Source of the DNA: Sphingomonas canadensis | Lineage (GTDB): Bacteria; Pseudomonadota; Alphaproteobacteria; Sphingomonadales; Sphingomonadaceae | NCBI RefSeq assembly: GCF_026013525.1 | Contig: NZ_JAPDRA010000002.1 | Location: 186,001 to 250,000, forward strand | Reading direction: 5' to 3' | Length of the DNA stretch: 64,000 nt | Part shown: piece after piece, positions 35,036-43,725 of the stretch | How positions within the stretch are numbered: the stretch's first letter is position 1 | Layout: every line of letters starts with the position of its first letter | Notes under the pieces: model-generated | Told to the model about the DNA's origin: nothing | Seen by the model: the letters and a program-made list of their open reading frames with translations, nothing else | Databases searched by the model: none | Made by a program: the position numbers and the translations under genes

Positions 35036-35901
35036 TGCCCGGCAGCGCACCGATCCAGGGCTCGGCCGCCGCGATGAACATGATCGCGGCGCTGCTGGAG
35101 CAACGCACCGGCCAGCAGATCGCCGCCAACCGCGCCTGGCGGATCGAGACGGCGCTGAAGCCGCTGATCCGCGAGCGCGGGCTTGCGACCCTCGACGAAC
35201 TGGTCGCCGCGCTGGTCGTGTCGCGCACGCCGGAGCTGTCCGAGATGGTGGTGGACGCGCTGCTCAACCAGGAAACCAGCTTCTTCCGCGACGCCGCGGT
35301 GCTGGAGAGCATCGGCGACGCGGCCTGGGAGATGCAGGCGGAGATGCCGGGGCGCAGGCTGCGGCTGTGGTCGGCCGGCTGTTCGACTGGGCAGGAGCCG
35401 CTGAGCCTGGCGATGATGTTCACCGAGCGCGAATCGAAGGGGCAATCGCCGCCGGAGATCATCGCCACCGATGTTTCCGGCGCCGCGCTCGCGCGTGCCC
35501 GCGCCGGCCGCTATTCGCAGTTCGAGATCCAGCGCGGGCTTTCCGTGCTGCGCATGATCTCGTGGTTCGAGGGGAGCGGCGGCGAATGGGTCGCCAATCC
35601 AGAGCTGGTGCGCAAGGTGCAATACCGCCAGCATAACCTGGCCGGTGACGGCCCGCCGCCGGGCCGGTTCGATATCGTGCTGTGCCGCAACGTGCTGCTC
35701 TATTTCTCGGCGGCGCTGCGGCGCAAGGTGCTCGACACGCTGGCCGCGGCGGTGCGCCCAGGCGGTCTGCTGGTGCTGGGTGCGGGCGAGACGGTGATCG
35801 GGCTGAGCGATCATTTCGTGCCGTCCGAGCGGTTCCGGGGGCTGTATCAGGCGGTGGACCCGGGCACTCCGGCGCATTCCACGCGGCTGGCGCTTCGCTG
35901 A
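35035..35901 (+). CDS. cheR: Chemotaxis methyltransferase CheR
   Basis: 288 aa. N-terminal all-alpha domain and a SAM-dependent methyltransferase domain with the SAM-binding WSAGCSTGQEPLSLAM and DIVLCRNVLLYF. Uses SAM to methylate receptor glutamates. No chemoreceptor or flagellar gene lies in the window, so the inputs and outputs of this pathway are elsewhere. Confidence 0.95.
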   Translation: MPGSAPIQGSAAAMNMIAALLEQRTGQQIAANRAWRIETALKPLIRERGLATLDELVAALVVSRTPELSEMVVDALLNQETSFFRDAAVLESIGDAAWEMQAEMPGRRLRLWSAGCSTGQEPLSLAMMFTERESKGQSPPEIIATDVSGAALARARAGRYSQFEIQRGLSVLRMISWFEGSGGEWVANPELVRKVQYRQHNLAGDGPPPGRFDIVLCRNVLLYFSAALRRKVLDTLAAAVRPGGLLVLGAGETVIGLSDHFVPSERFRGLYQAVDPGTPAHSTRLALR

Positions 35902-35940
35902 CGCTGGCGCTCGCGCGCAATCGCTCCTATCCATGGGGCG

Positions 35941-36648
35941 ATGGAACCCGACAACGGCCTGAGATTCATCGACACGCCGTCGCCCAATTTCGACGAGCGC
36001 CCGTCGCCCGTCAGCGTGATCGTGCTGCACTATACCGGCATGCAGGACGCGCAGTCGGCGATCGACTGGCTCGCCAATCCGGTGTCGAAGGTATCCTGTC
36101 ACTATCTGGTCGCCGAGGACGGCGTGATCGTGCGCATGGTGGCGGAGGACAAGCGCGCCTGGCACGCCGGCAAGTCGCACTGGCGCGGGACCGACCGGAT
36201 CAACGATTGTTCGATCGGGATCGAGATCGTCAATCCGGGGCATGAATGGGGATACCGGCCGTTCCCGGACGCGCAGATGGCGTCGGTCATCTGGCTCGTC
36301 TCCGACATCAAGCAGCGGTACGGCATCACCCGCGGCAATGTGGTGGGCCATTCGGACGTGGCGCCCGCGCGCAAGCAGGATCCGGGCGAGCTGTTCCCCT
36401 GGGGCCAGCTCGCGCGGCTCCGCCTGGCGCTGCCACGGCCGACCAAGAACCTGATGGACCCGGGCTGGACCGACGCGGGCTTCCTGATGGCGCTGGAGCG
36501 TTTCGGCTATGACGTCACCAATCCGCTGGCGGCGGTGGTGGCGTTCCAGCGGCGGTTCCGGCCCGAGCTGGTGGACGGCACGATCGACATGGAGTGCCGC
36601 TGCATCCTCCTCGCGCTGCTGCTGCCCAAGCCCCAGGGCGACGATTGA
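35941..36648 (+). CDS. N-acetylmuramoyl-L-alanine amidase (amidase_2, AmpD/AmiD-like)
   Basis: 235 aa. Zinc amidase motifs: His30 in VIVLHYTG, SCHYLVAEDG, AWHAGKS and the terminal GHSDVAPARKQDPG. A C-terminal helical segment from about residue 180 resembles a PG_binding_1 domain (AVVAFQRRFRPELVDG). No signal peptide is apparent, suggesting cytoplasmic anhydro-muropeptide recycling as in AmpD, though AmiD-like PG-binding architecture is present. Confidence 0.9.
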   Translation: MEPDNGLRFIDTPSPNFDERPSPVSVIVLHYTGMQDAQSAIDWLANPVSKVSCHYLVAEDGVIVRMVAEDKRAWHAGKSHWRGTDRINDCSIGIEIVNPGHEWGYRPFPDAQMASVIWLVSDIKQRYGITRGNVVGHSDVAPARKQDPGELFPWGQLARLRLALPRPTKNLMDPGWTDAGFLMALERFGYDVTNPLAAVVAFQRRFRPELVDGTIDMECRCILLALLLPKPQGDD

Positions 36649-37268
36649 GCCTGCCCCGCTGGCTGGGGCCGGCGTTCTGGGGCGCGGTGGCGATCGCCGC
36701 GCTCTGGTATCTGGCGGGCGACCTGTGGCGCATCGGCGCGGAGCGGCCCTATTCGGGCGAGCCGCGCGAGCCGGGCTATCTGGGCCATGTGGTAACCGCC
36801 GCGCCGCTGGTGCTGATCGCGCCGTTGCAGTTCGTCGGCGCGCTGCGCCGCGCGCGGCCGGGGCTCCACCGCGCGCTGGGACAGGTCTTCCTGGGCGCGG
36901 CGATGCTCTCCGGCCTGTTCGCGATCTGGCTGGGCGCCACCATGCCGCACGAGGGCACCCAGCTTCCGCTGATGTTGTTCGGGCTGGTGTGGATCGGCTT
37001 CTGCGCCATCGCCTGGCAGGCGGCGCGGCGGCGCGATTTTGCGACGCACCGCGCCTTCGCGATCCGCAGCTTCGCCATCGCCACCTCGTTCCTGCTGCTC
37101 CACCTGATGCAGGATTGGGAGGACCGGCTGTTCTGGTTCCTGGAGAGCCCGGAACTACGCTACGCCTCGCGCGGGTGGCTGGCCTTCGTGCTGCCGCTGC
37201 TGGCGGCGGAGGCATATCTCGGCTGGTGGCCCGCGGCGCGGCGGGTTTTTCGTGGACCGCGTGAGTAG
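36645..37268 (+). CDS. Membrane protein, DUF2306-like
   Basis: 207 aa from TTG 36645, overlapping the amidase stop (TTGA). Six or so transmembrane helices with conserved APLQFVGALRRARPGLHRALG and HRAFAIRSFAIA, resembling DUF2306 proteins. Two His-Arg pairs in similar helix contexts suggest a heme or quinone site, which is speculative. Another in-frame start (GTG 36594) exists inside the amidase gene. Confidence 0.72.
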   Translation: MSLPRWLGPAFWGAVAIAALWYLAGDLWRIGAERPYSGEPREPGYLGHVVTAAPLVLIAPLQFVGALRRARPGLHRALGQVFLGAAMLSGLFAIWLGATMPHEGTQLPLMLFGLVWIGFCAIAWQAARRRDFATHRAFAIRSFAIATSFLLLHLMQDWEDRLFWFLESPELRYASRGWLAFVLPLLAAEAYLGWWPAARRVFRGPRE

Positions 37269-37304
37269 TTCTGAATTGGACTATTTATGACGTGCGAATG
37301 ATAT

Positions 37305-37329
37305 GTATCAATTCAATTGGAATTGATAC
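37305..37329. promoter_or_regulatory. 25-bp palindrome upstream of the YbjQ-like gene
   Basis: Perfect 10-bp arms GTATCAATTC and GAATTGATAC around a 5-nt centre (AATTG) in an AT-rich patch unlike its surroundings. It sits 41 bp before the YbjQ-like start, in the promoter zone, so it is a good candidate operator. No regulator gene is adjacent. Confidence 0.6.
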
Positions 37330-37370
37330 TCTTCCAACTGTCGTTCCAAATGTACGGGGGAAGGAAGCGC

Positions 37371-37664
37371 ATGTTGACAGCGGCAGGAAACATCAATCAG
37401 GACTATGAGGTGATAGGAATAGTCCACGCGACAGCTTCCCGAGTACCGGAGAAGGCCGGTTGTGGTTCGCCGGCCGGCATCGCGATCGAGGCTGCCTATC
37501 GGGACGTGACGGGTTCGTTGCAGGAAGCCGCAGCCCGGTCTGGCGGCGACGCACTGATTCACGTCGGTTACGACTATCGCATGTCCACGCAGCAGATGGG
37601 TTGCAACGGCGTGCAACCCTCGTTCGAGGTCTATGCGTGGGGAACCGCGGTCAAGCTCAGATGA
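37371..37664 (+). CDS. YbjQ-like heavy-metal-binding domain protein
   Basis: 97 aa from ATG 37371 with GGGGGAAGGAAG upstream. The layout matches YbjQ/UPF0145 proteins: an N-terminal strand with YEVIGIVHATAS, a helix QEAAARSGGDALIHVGYDY and a C-terminal EVYAWGTAVKL strand. It has three Cys not typical of the family. The gene lies in a lower-GC patch. Overlaps the next gene (ATGA). Confidence 0.7.
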   Translation: MLTAAGNINQDYEVIGIVHATASRVPEKAGCGSPAGIAIEAAYRDVTGSLQEAAARSGGDALIHVGYDYRMSTQQMGCNGVQPSFEVYAWGTAVKLR

Positions 37665-38059
37665 TCGGCCGCCTGGTGGTGGCGCTGGTATTCCTGCTGG
37701 CTCGCCATGATCCCGTCCCGGCCCGGTTCGACGCGCATGCGGCACGGTGGGCATGCCGGGCGATCGGTTTTTATCGCCGTTTTCTTTCACACCGCTCGGG
37801 GCGATGTTGCCTCTTCAGGCAGAGCTGTTCGGTACGCTCGCAACACGCATTCCAGATGTTGGGGTGGCGGGCCGGTCTTCGCGAGAGCGCCGCCCAATTG
37901 CGGCGCTGCGGGGGCGCCTATTCCATGCTCCATACCGCTCAGGGTGAAGCGGTTCTCGTAACGAGTGACGGGCTGCAGTTTGGCAGCGCGGAATTGTCGG
38001 AGCGGTTGCGGGCGGCGCTGGCCGGTTCCTCTTGCTCTATTCGACAGGTTGAAGGATAG
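37661..38059 (+). CDS. YidD-like protein (membrane insertion efficiency factor family), divergent
   Basis: 132 aa. Residues about 34-90 match the YidD core: AIGFYRRFLSHRSGRCCL, Cys-x4-Cys-like QSCSVRS, and LRRC near the end of the domain. An extra C-terminal 40 residues are not in normal YidD, and the PTCSxYA motif is altered. Typical yidD lies between rnpA and yidC; here it lies upstream of rnpB. Real coding is likely because it overlaps the previous stop by ATGA and keeps the domain. Confidence 0.6.
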   Translation: MIGRLVVALVFLLARHDPVPARFDAHAARWACRAIGFYRRFLSHRSGRCCLFRQSCSVRSQHAFQMLGWRAGLRESAAQLRRCGGAYSMLHTAQGEAVLVTSDGLQFGSAELSERLRAALAGSSCSIRQVEG

Positions 38060-38068
38060 CGGCCCCAG

Positions 38069-38460
38069 CCAGAGGGCCGGGCGGCCGCGGGTGCCTTCGG
38101 GTGCGCGAGGAAAGTCCGGGCTCCACGGAACGACGGTGGCGGGTAACGCCCGCCGGCCCCCGCTCAGGCGGGGGTTAGGGAAAGTGCCACAGAGAGCAGA
38201 CCGCCCACTGCCCCGGCGCAAGCCGGGGTGAGGGCAAGGGTGAAAGGGTGCGGCAAGAGCGCACCGCGCGACCGGCAACGGAAGCGGCACGGCAAACCCC
38301 ACCGGGAGCAAGACCGAATAGGGGCGGCATATGGGCCTGTTCCGGCTCGTCGCCCGGGTTGGTTGCTTGAGGCGGCGCGTGAGCGCCGTCCTAGAGGAAT
38401 GGCCGCCCATCCCCCGGTGCAAGCCGGGGGTGGACAGAACCCGGCTTACAGGCCCTCTGG
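38069..38460 (+). ncRNA. rnpB: RNase P RNA, bacterial class A
   Basis: Conserved core elements are visible: GAGGAAAGTCCGGGCTCC at about 38105-38123, AGGGAAAGTGCCACAGAGA at about 38177-38195, ACCGCCC and the 3' ACAGAACCCGGCTTACAGG. Helix P1 closes the molecule: CCAGAGGGCC (38069-38078) pairs with GGCCCTCTGG (38451-38460). Expected length for an alphaproteobacterial RNA is about 390-420 nt. It processes tRNA 5' ends with RnpA. Confidence 0.95.
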
Positions 38461-38468
38461 CGTTTTTT
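38451..38468 (+). terminator. T-run after RNase P RNA
   Basis: GGCCCTCTGG is followed by CGTTTTTT at 38461-38468. The GC-rich P1/P-stem end plus the T-run looks like an intrinsic terminator. Confidence 0.6.
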
Positions 38469-38560
38469 CATGGACCGCCCGCCCGCGGCGGGACGGATTT
38501 TTGTGTTTCCGGCGCGTTCCCGCGCTGGCGCTCGTAACCTTGGCGGCCTATCTCGGCGCG

Positions 38561-39097
38561 ATGGCGCGGAACTCGCGAACCATGGACTGGGGATTCCCGC
38601 GCTGGCGTGCCTATGGCGCCGAGCGTGAGGCCGCGCGCGTGCGCATGTGCGATCGTGACGGATGCGACAAGCCGGGGGACCGCCCCGCGCCCAAATCGCC
38701 CAACAGCCGCGAACGCTGGTATTTCTGCGAGGCGCATGCCGCCGAGTACAACCGCAACTGGAACTATTTCGAAGGCCTGACCGCCGAGGAAGCCGCCAAG
38801 CGCGAGGCGCAGGAGCGGCGCGAGGCGAACGGCTTTGCCGAAGCCTCGCACTATGGCTGGGCCGGCCCCGGCGACGGCAGCCGATCGCGCGACGAGATGC
38901 GCGCGCTGGAGGTGCTGGAGCTGGAGGCGGACGCCGATTTCGAGGCGGTGCGCATCGCCTGGCGCCGCCTGGCCAAGTCGAACCACCCGGACGTGCGCCC
39001 CGGCGATGCCGATGCGGCGCAGCGTTTCCAGGCGATCCAGGCCGCCTATGACGTGCTGCGCGCCGCCGAGGAGCGGCGGACGTGGAAGGGCGATTGA
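38561..39097 (+). CDS. J-domain protein with N-terminal Cys/His zinc-like motif
   Basis: 178 aa from ATG 38561 (ATG 38582 also possible). Cys30, Cys35, Cys56 and His59 form a treble-clef-like pattern near the N-terminus; the C-terminal 65 residues are a J domain with the HPD signature in SNHPDVRPGD. It would recruit an Hsp70 (DnaK/HscA). The middle is Glu/Ala-rich and helical. Ends overlapping the next start region. Confidence 0.85.
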   Translation: MARNSRTMDWGFPRWRAYGAEREAARVRMCDRDGCDKPGDRPAPKSPNSRERWYFCEAHAAEYNRNWNYFEGLTAEEAAKREAQERREANGFAEASHYGWAGPGDGSRSRDEMRALEVLELEADADFEAVRIAWRRLAKSNHPDVRPGDADAAQRFQAIQAAYDVLRAAEERRTWKGD

Positions 39098-39411
39098 AGG
39101 CGCTGCGCCTTCGCTCGAACTGGGACGACGCCGTCCTGGTCTGCGCCAAATGCTCCAAGAAGCTGGACGGCGGGTTCGGCCCCAGGGGGCGCCAGCCGCT
39201 CGCCAAGGCGCTGCGCAAGCACCTGCGGCTGAAGAAGGGGCGCAAGGCGCGCGCCGGCATCGTCGAGGTCAAGTGCCTGGGCGTATGCCCCAAGGGCGCG
39301 GTGACGGTGCTGAACGGCGCGGCCAGCCGCGAATGGCTGATCGTGCCGGCGGGGATGGCGCTGGACGCGGTGGCGGCCGAACTGGGGCTGGAGGATCAGC
39401 CCGCCGCATAG
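39082..39411 (+). CDS. (2Fe-2S) ferredoxin domain-containing protein (thioredoxin-like)
   Basis: 109 aa from GTG 39082; a TTG at 39094 (TTGA overlap with the J-domain stop) is an alternative. Cys21 and Cys24 in LVCAKC and Cys65 and Cys69 in KCLGVCPKGAV match the thioredoxin-like 2Fe-2S fold seen in NuoE-related proteins. The 3' end overlaps sufE by 16 bp. Confidence 0.85.
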   Translation: MEGRLKALRLRSNWDDAVLVCAKCSKKLDGGFGPRGRQPLAKALRKHLRLKKGRKARAGIVEVKCLGVCPKGAVTVLNGAASREWLIVPAGMALDAVAAELGLEDQPAA

Positions 39412-39815
39412 CGCGCCGCGGTCTCGCGGATCAGCGCGATCATGTTGGGGATGCCCTGCGTCCGGTTCGAGCTGAGCTGGTTGCGCAGGTCGAACGGGTC
39501 GAGCGCCTCGGCGATGTCGGTCGCCAGTATCTCCGCCGGGGCCTTGTCCTGCACCGCCAGCAGCACCAGCGCGATGATGCCCTTGGTGATCGCCGCGTTC
39601 GAATCGGCCAGGAAGTGGAGCCGCCCGCCCTCCGCCGCCATCGGATAGACCCACACCGACGCCGAGCAGCCGCGCACCAGCGTCGCGTCGGTTTTCAGCG
39701 CGCCGGGCATCGGCTCCAGCGCGCGGCCCAGGTCGATCAGCAGGCGATAGCGATCGTCCGCATCGAGGAACGCATATTCGTCGCGGAGGTCGGCAAGGCT
39801 GGTCATGCGCGGCAT
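39396..39815 (-). CDS. sufE: SufE family sulfur-acceptor protein
   Basis: 139 aa. Acceptor Cys50 in LVRGCSASVW and the SufE hallmark DRYRLLIDLGRALEPMP. SufE takes persulfide sulfur from SufS and passes it to SufBCD; here it stands alone, away from suf genes. Alternative start ATG at 39806. Confidence 0.92.
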   Translation of the reverse strand: MPRMTSLADLRDEYAFLDADDRYRLLIDLGRALEPMPGALKTDATLVRGCSASVWVYPMAAEGGRLHFLADSNAAITKGIIALVLLAVQDKAPAEILATDIAEALDPFDLRNQLSSNRTQGIPNMIALIRETAARYAAG

Positions 39816-39907
39816 ATAGCGGCCGCGCCTGCCATTCCAACCGCCAAGGCCGCGGGTGTTTCAGCGACGCCGGAACGGCTGCTGTGCCGCTTCAAAGGTT
39901 CTGCCCG

Positions 39908-40831
39908 CTATTCGGGCATCGGATAATCGGCGGCGTTGAGCACCCAGCCCGGCATGTTCGAGAAATCGGTCCGGGGCGGGGAGAAGATGTCGACCAGCAG
40001 GTTCACGCCGGGATCGACCGCGGCCGAGGTGTGGATCACGCGCGCGGGGATGACGCAGATCGACGGCGTGCCGCAGGTCTCATGCTCGTCGTCGCGCCAA
40101 TCGGCCAGGTTGGCGGTCCACGGCCAGCGCAGATGGTGGACATAGGTGCCGCCGATGCACAGCGAGCATTGCTCGAAATCGTCATGGTGATGCGGCGACA
40201 GCTTGGCCGGATCGCGCGGGCCGATCTGGGGCTGGAACACGTTGACCATGAAGTTGGTGGAGCGCCAGATCTTGCCGAAGCGACCCTCCTCGTCGGGAAC
40301 GTCCAGGCTGTAGCTGCGGATGCGGAAGCCGCCTTCGGGATCGGGCCAATATTCGAAGGGCGGGATGTGCGCGGGCGGCTCCGCATAGGCATCGGCGTTG
40401 GAGGCGAGCGCGGCGATATCGGCGGTCCGGGCGGAGAACAGGCGAACGATGCGGCCGCCGGTAGTGATCTCCACGCTGCTGTCGCCCGGCGGGATCATGG
40501 TGATGGTGAAGCCGGGGATATCCTGGCGATCGTTGCCGGCGGTGACGACCGCCCGGGTCTCCGCATCGGGGATCAGCAGGACATATTCGTCGTCCTGACC
40601 GGTGCGATCGAGCCGGGTGCCGGGTTCCACCTCGGACCAGGCGACGACGAAGTTGGCGCCGCGCGCGTACCAGCTCTTCGCGCCGCCTTCGGCCACCTGG
40701 GGCGCCTCGGCGTAGAAGCGGGCATAGCTCGACGCGGAAAAGGCGCCGCCGCCCGGAGCTGCGCGCGTCACGGGCGGCGGTGCAGACCCCGTCGAGGAGA
40801 GACGCGAGCGGGGATCATCGGATTCGTACAT
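39908..40831 (-). CDS. Bicupin-like protein of unknown function
   Basis: 307 aa. Two beta-rich halves (residues about 45-145 and 190-295). The second has a cupin metal-site pattern, SPHHHDDFEQCSL followed by VIPARVIHTSAAVD, suggesting His/Glu-bound Fe or Mn. No signal peptide. It is the distal gene of the accessory cluster and is next to the MFS gene in the same direction. Dioxygenase, isomerase or binding roles are all possible; none can be chosen from the sequence. Confidence 0.65.
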   Translation of the reverse strand: MYESDDPRSRLSSTGSAPPPVTRAAPGGGAFSASSYARFYAEAPQVAEGGAKSWYARGANFVVAWSEVEPGTRLDRTGQDDEYVLLIPDAETRAVVTAGNDRQDIPGFTITMIPPGDSSVEITTGGRIVRLFSARTADIAALASNADAYAEPPAHIPPFEYWPDPEGGFRIRSYSLDVPDEEGRFGKIWRSTNFMVNVFQPQIGPRDPAKLSPHHHDDFEQCSLCIGGTYVHHLRWPWTANLADWRDDEHETCGTPSICVIPARVIHTSAAVDPGVNLLVDIFSPPRTDFSNMPGWVLNAADYPMPE

Positions 40832-40950
40832 TTCGGGCTCCCAAGTGGTGCCGGAGCACCCCCGGCGCCATTATCCCGACACCGCTAGCCCGTGCCGCCG
40901 CCGCATGCTTGACCGAAAGGGATACAAAGCTTGCAGCGGCGGCGCGGCGG

Positions 40951-42324
40951 CTATGCCGGTCTGGCGGCCTCCTCGGCGGCCCAGATGCGCTTCACCATCT
41001 CGCCATAGGGCTTCATCGAGCGGAAGCTGAGGTAAAGCCCCAGCGGCCCCAGCGTGCCCGCCACCAGTACCATCGCCCAGCGAAGCTGCGCCTCGTCCTG
41101 CAGCACATAATCGGTGGTCAGCGCGACGATCATCGGCCCCATGCCCGATCCCACGATGCTGACGAAGAACAGGTAGAGCCAGCTCACCTGGCCGCGCAGA
41201 TGGTTGGGCGTCACGATCTGGATCGCGCTGTTCATGCCCGGATGGCCGACGCCGGTGAAGAAGTTCGAGAGCGCCCACAGGATCACCGCGGCCCAGGGGT
41301 CCCACACCAGCACCGCCAGGATCGACAGCGGCAGCATCAGCGCGTGCGACCAGCAATAGAGGCGCAGCATCGCATCCGGATAGCGTTTCTTGTCCAGCCA
41401 TTCGCCGATCGCGGCGCCCGCCGCCAGGCCGAAGGGCATGGTGACGATGCCGATGATGCCCAGCAGCGGGCCGGCGGTCTGCGGCCCCCAGCCATAGCTG
41501 CGTTCGAAGAAGGCGACGCGCCACGCCGTCATGCCCAGCGCCTCGATCGACCAGAGCGACGCGCCCAGGAACATCGGGATGTAGAAGACGCGATTGTCCT
41601 TCAGGAAATCGAACACGTCGCGGCCGGGAAGCTGCTTCTTGGGCGTGGCCGCGCTCTTCGGCGGGCGCGGCGGCTCGGGCACGGTGAAGAAGAACAGCGT
41701 CGCGACGATCAGGCCGGGAATGCCGCAGATCAGGAACACCATCTGCCAGTCGTGCAGCGTGCCCAGCACCGGCAGGGTGATGTCCGGCATCTCCGCCAGA
41801 TGGCCGATCAGCACGCCGCCGATCACCATCGACGCCGCCATGCCGACGAAGCCGCCGGTCGAATAGATGGAGAAGGCGCGCGGCAGCCGGTGGCGCGGCA
41901 CCACATTGGAGATCAGCGAGAGCGATGCCGGCGCCTGAACCGATTCGCCCGCGCCGATCGCCATGCGCGCCGCGAACAGCGCGCCGAAGCTGTTGGCCAT
42001 CGCCGAAGCCGCGGTGGCGACGCTCCAGAAGGACAGCCCGGCGACCAGGATCAGCTTGCGGCTGGCATGATCCGCCAGGCGCGACAGCGGCAGGCCCGCG
42101 ACGATATAGGCGGAGGAGAAGGCGATGCCGATGATCACGCTCATCTCGGTATCGCTGAGGCCCAGGTCCTTCTTGATCGGCTGGACCAGAAGCGAGATCA
42201 CGCCGCGATCGATGTGCGACAGCATCAGGATCACGCCCAGCATCACCACCGTGTACCAGCTCCGCCAGGTCATCGGCGGCGGCTGGAACGCCACATCCTC
42301 GTCGCGCGGGGTGAACTGAGCCAT
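40951..42324 (-). CDS. MFS transporter (spinster/OFA-like)
   Basis: 457 aa, 12 predicted helices. The loop 2-3 signature GLPLSRLADHASRKLIL is clear. N-terminal region begins MAQFTPRDED and is preceded by GAGAGGAG. Sphingomonad members of this MFS branch import aromatic acids or glucuronides, but the substrate here is unknown. Co-directional with the bicupin gene (120-bp gap). Confidence 0.88.
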   Translation of the reverse strand: MAQFTPRDEDVAFQPPPMTWRSWYTVVMLGVILMLSHIDRGVISLLVQPIKKDLGLSDTEMSVIIGIAFSSAYIVAGLPLSRLADHASRKLILVAGLSFWSVATAASAMANSFGALFAARMAIGAGESVQAPASLSLISNVVPRHRLPRAFSIYSTGGFVGMAASMVIGGVLIGHLAEMPDITLPVLGTLHDWQMVFLICGIPGLIVATLFFFTVPEPPRPPKSAATPKKQLPGRDVFDFLKDNRVFYIPMFLGASLWSIEALGMTAWRVAFFERSYGWGPQTAGPLLGIIGIVTMPFGLAAGAAIGEWLDKKRYPDAMLRLYCWSHALMLPLSILAVLVWDPWAAVILWALSNFFTGVGHPGMNSAIQIVTPNHLRGQVSWLYLFFVSIVGSGMGPMIVALTTDYVLQDEAQLRWAMVLVAGTLGPLGLYLSFRSMKPYGEMVKRIWAAEEAARPA

Positions 42325-42569
42325 TGATTCTCCTCTCCGGGATCCCGTGTCCGGTATCGTTGCAGGCGGCGCAGGCTTTAGCAGGAGCGGGGCGCGAGCG
42401 TGAGGGGCGGCACGGCTCAACCTTTTGACTGGACCGGCTTTTGACCGGAGGGGCGTCAGCCAGGCAAGTTTTGCGTCCCATTCGATAAAGATTCCGGCCA
42501 GGCCCGCTTATAGCCGGCAATGATGCGGAGTCCGGGCAGGGCGCCGCGCCGACGCAGCGGGAGCAGGAT
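42325..42569. promoter_or_regulatory. Divergent intergenic region of the accessory cluster
   Basis: 245 bp between the MFS gene (-) and the first propeller gene (+). It must contain promoters for both arms. No perfect dyad longer than 8 bp was found by eye, and no ORF is supported. Confidence 0.4.
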
Positions 42570-43721
42570 GTGACAAAGGGTTTCGATCGCCCGCGGCCGG
42601 CGGACAGCGCCGAACACGGCATCGTCTATCGCAACGAGGGCGAGTTCTGCGGCTGGCCCTTCTACTGCGGGCTATGGCAGACCGCCGACGGGGGCTTCGC
42701 GGCGGGCTTCAAGCGCATTCCGTGCGACTATGGCGCCTATGGCGACGTCGATCACAACAAGCTGACGCGCAACATGGGCAAGATCTGGGTGATCCGTTCC
42801 GCCGACGGGCGGAGCTGGGACCCGGAGAGCTTCGTCGAGATCATCGACATGAACGTGCAGGACGAGAAGGACCTGCCCGGCGGCGGCGCGGCCGACTGGT
42901 CCGGCCTGCCGCCGCTCGATTTCGACAGCCGCGACACGCTGATCATGTCGGGCGGGCTGCCGCGCCTATTCGCGCCGGGCGGCCAGGCCTGGATGCGTGC
43001 CTCCACCGACGGCGGGCGGACGTGGCGTCCCGCGGCGATCCTGCCGCGCTATGAGCTGCCCGCGCTCTCCGGCTTCGGATCGTCGATGTATTCCACGCGG
43101 GCGGACGGCATCCACCTGCTGGGCCTCAACACGATGATGCCCGACAGCCGCTCGCCGCGCCCGCTGGTCTATGGCTCGGCGGACGGCAACAACTGGTATT
43201 TCCTCAGCTTCGTCACGCCGGAGATGCCGCGCTCGCCCTATTATCCGGGCGGATCGCCGTTCGCCCCGGCGCCGCATTTCTATCCCCGGCTGATCGTGCT
43301 GCGCGACGGGCGGGTGATCAGCACGCTGCGCTACCAGCGCGATCCGCGCAACGCGATCTGGACCGATGTGTATGAGAGCCTGGACGGCGGGCGGACTTGG
43401 GACTTCCTGTCGCGCGTCAACGACTGGGGATCGCCGGGCGACATCGTGGAGCTGAGCGACGGACGGATAGTCTGCGTCTACGGCTATCGCGTCCCGCCCG
43501 CGATGGGGGTGCGCGCCCGCGTGAGCGAGGACGGCGGGCGGACCTGGGGATCGGAGATCATCCTGCGCGGCGACGGCGGGAGCTGGGACCTGGGCTATCC
43601 GCGCGTGATCGAGTGCGCGCCGGGCGAGATACTGGCGATCTACTACATGAACCTGGCAAGCGATCCGGTGCAGGTGAACGGCGGCGTCCGTCACATCGCC
43701 TGGACGCGCTGGAGACCCTGA
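42570..43721 (+). CDS. Cytoplasmic Asp-box beta-propeller protein A (sialidase-superfamily-like)
   Basis: 383 aa from GTG 42570 behind GGGAGCAGG. Four BNR/Asp-box motifs of the form S-x-D-G-(G)-R-(T/S)-W identify a six-bladed sialidase-like propeller. It has no signal peptide. A loose FRIP-like FKRIP is present, but the Arg triad and catalytic pair of true sialidases cannot be placed and paralogue B lacks FRIP, so sialidase activity is doubtful. Roughly 60% identical by eye to paralogue B, which starts 4 bp later. Confidence 0.8.
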   Translation: MTKGFDRPRPADSAEHGIVYRNEGEFCGWPFYCGLWQTADGGFAAGFKRIPCDYGAYGDVDHNKLTRNMGKIWVIRSADGRSWDPESFVEIIDMNVQDEKDLPGGGAADWSGLPPLDFDSRDTLIMSGGLPRLFAPGGQAWMRASTDGGRTWRPAAILPRYELPALSGFGSSMYSTRADGIHLLGLNTMMPDSRSPRPLVYGSADGNNWYFLSFVTPEMPRSPYYPGGSPFAPAPHFYPRLIVLRDGRVISTLRYQRDPRNAIWTDVYESLDGGRTWDFLSRVNDWGSPGDIVELSDGRIVCVYGYRVPPAMGVRARVSEDGGRTWGSEIILRGDGGSWDLGYPRVIECAPGEILAIYYMNLASDPVQVNGGVRHIAWTRWRP

Positions 43722-43725
43722 CGCG

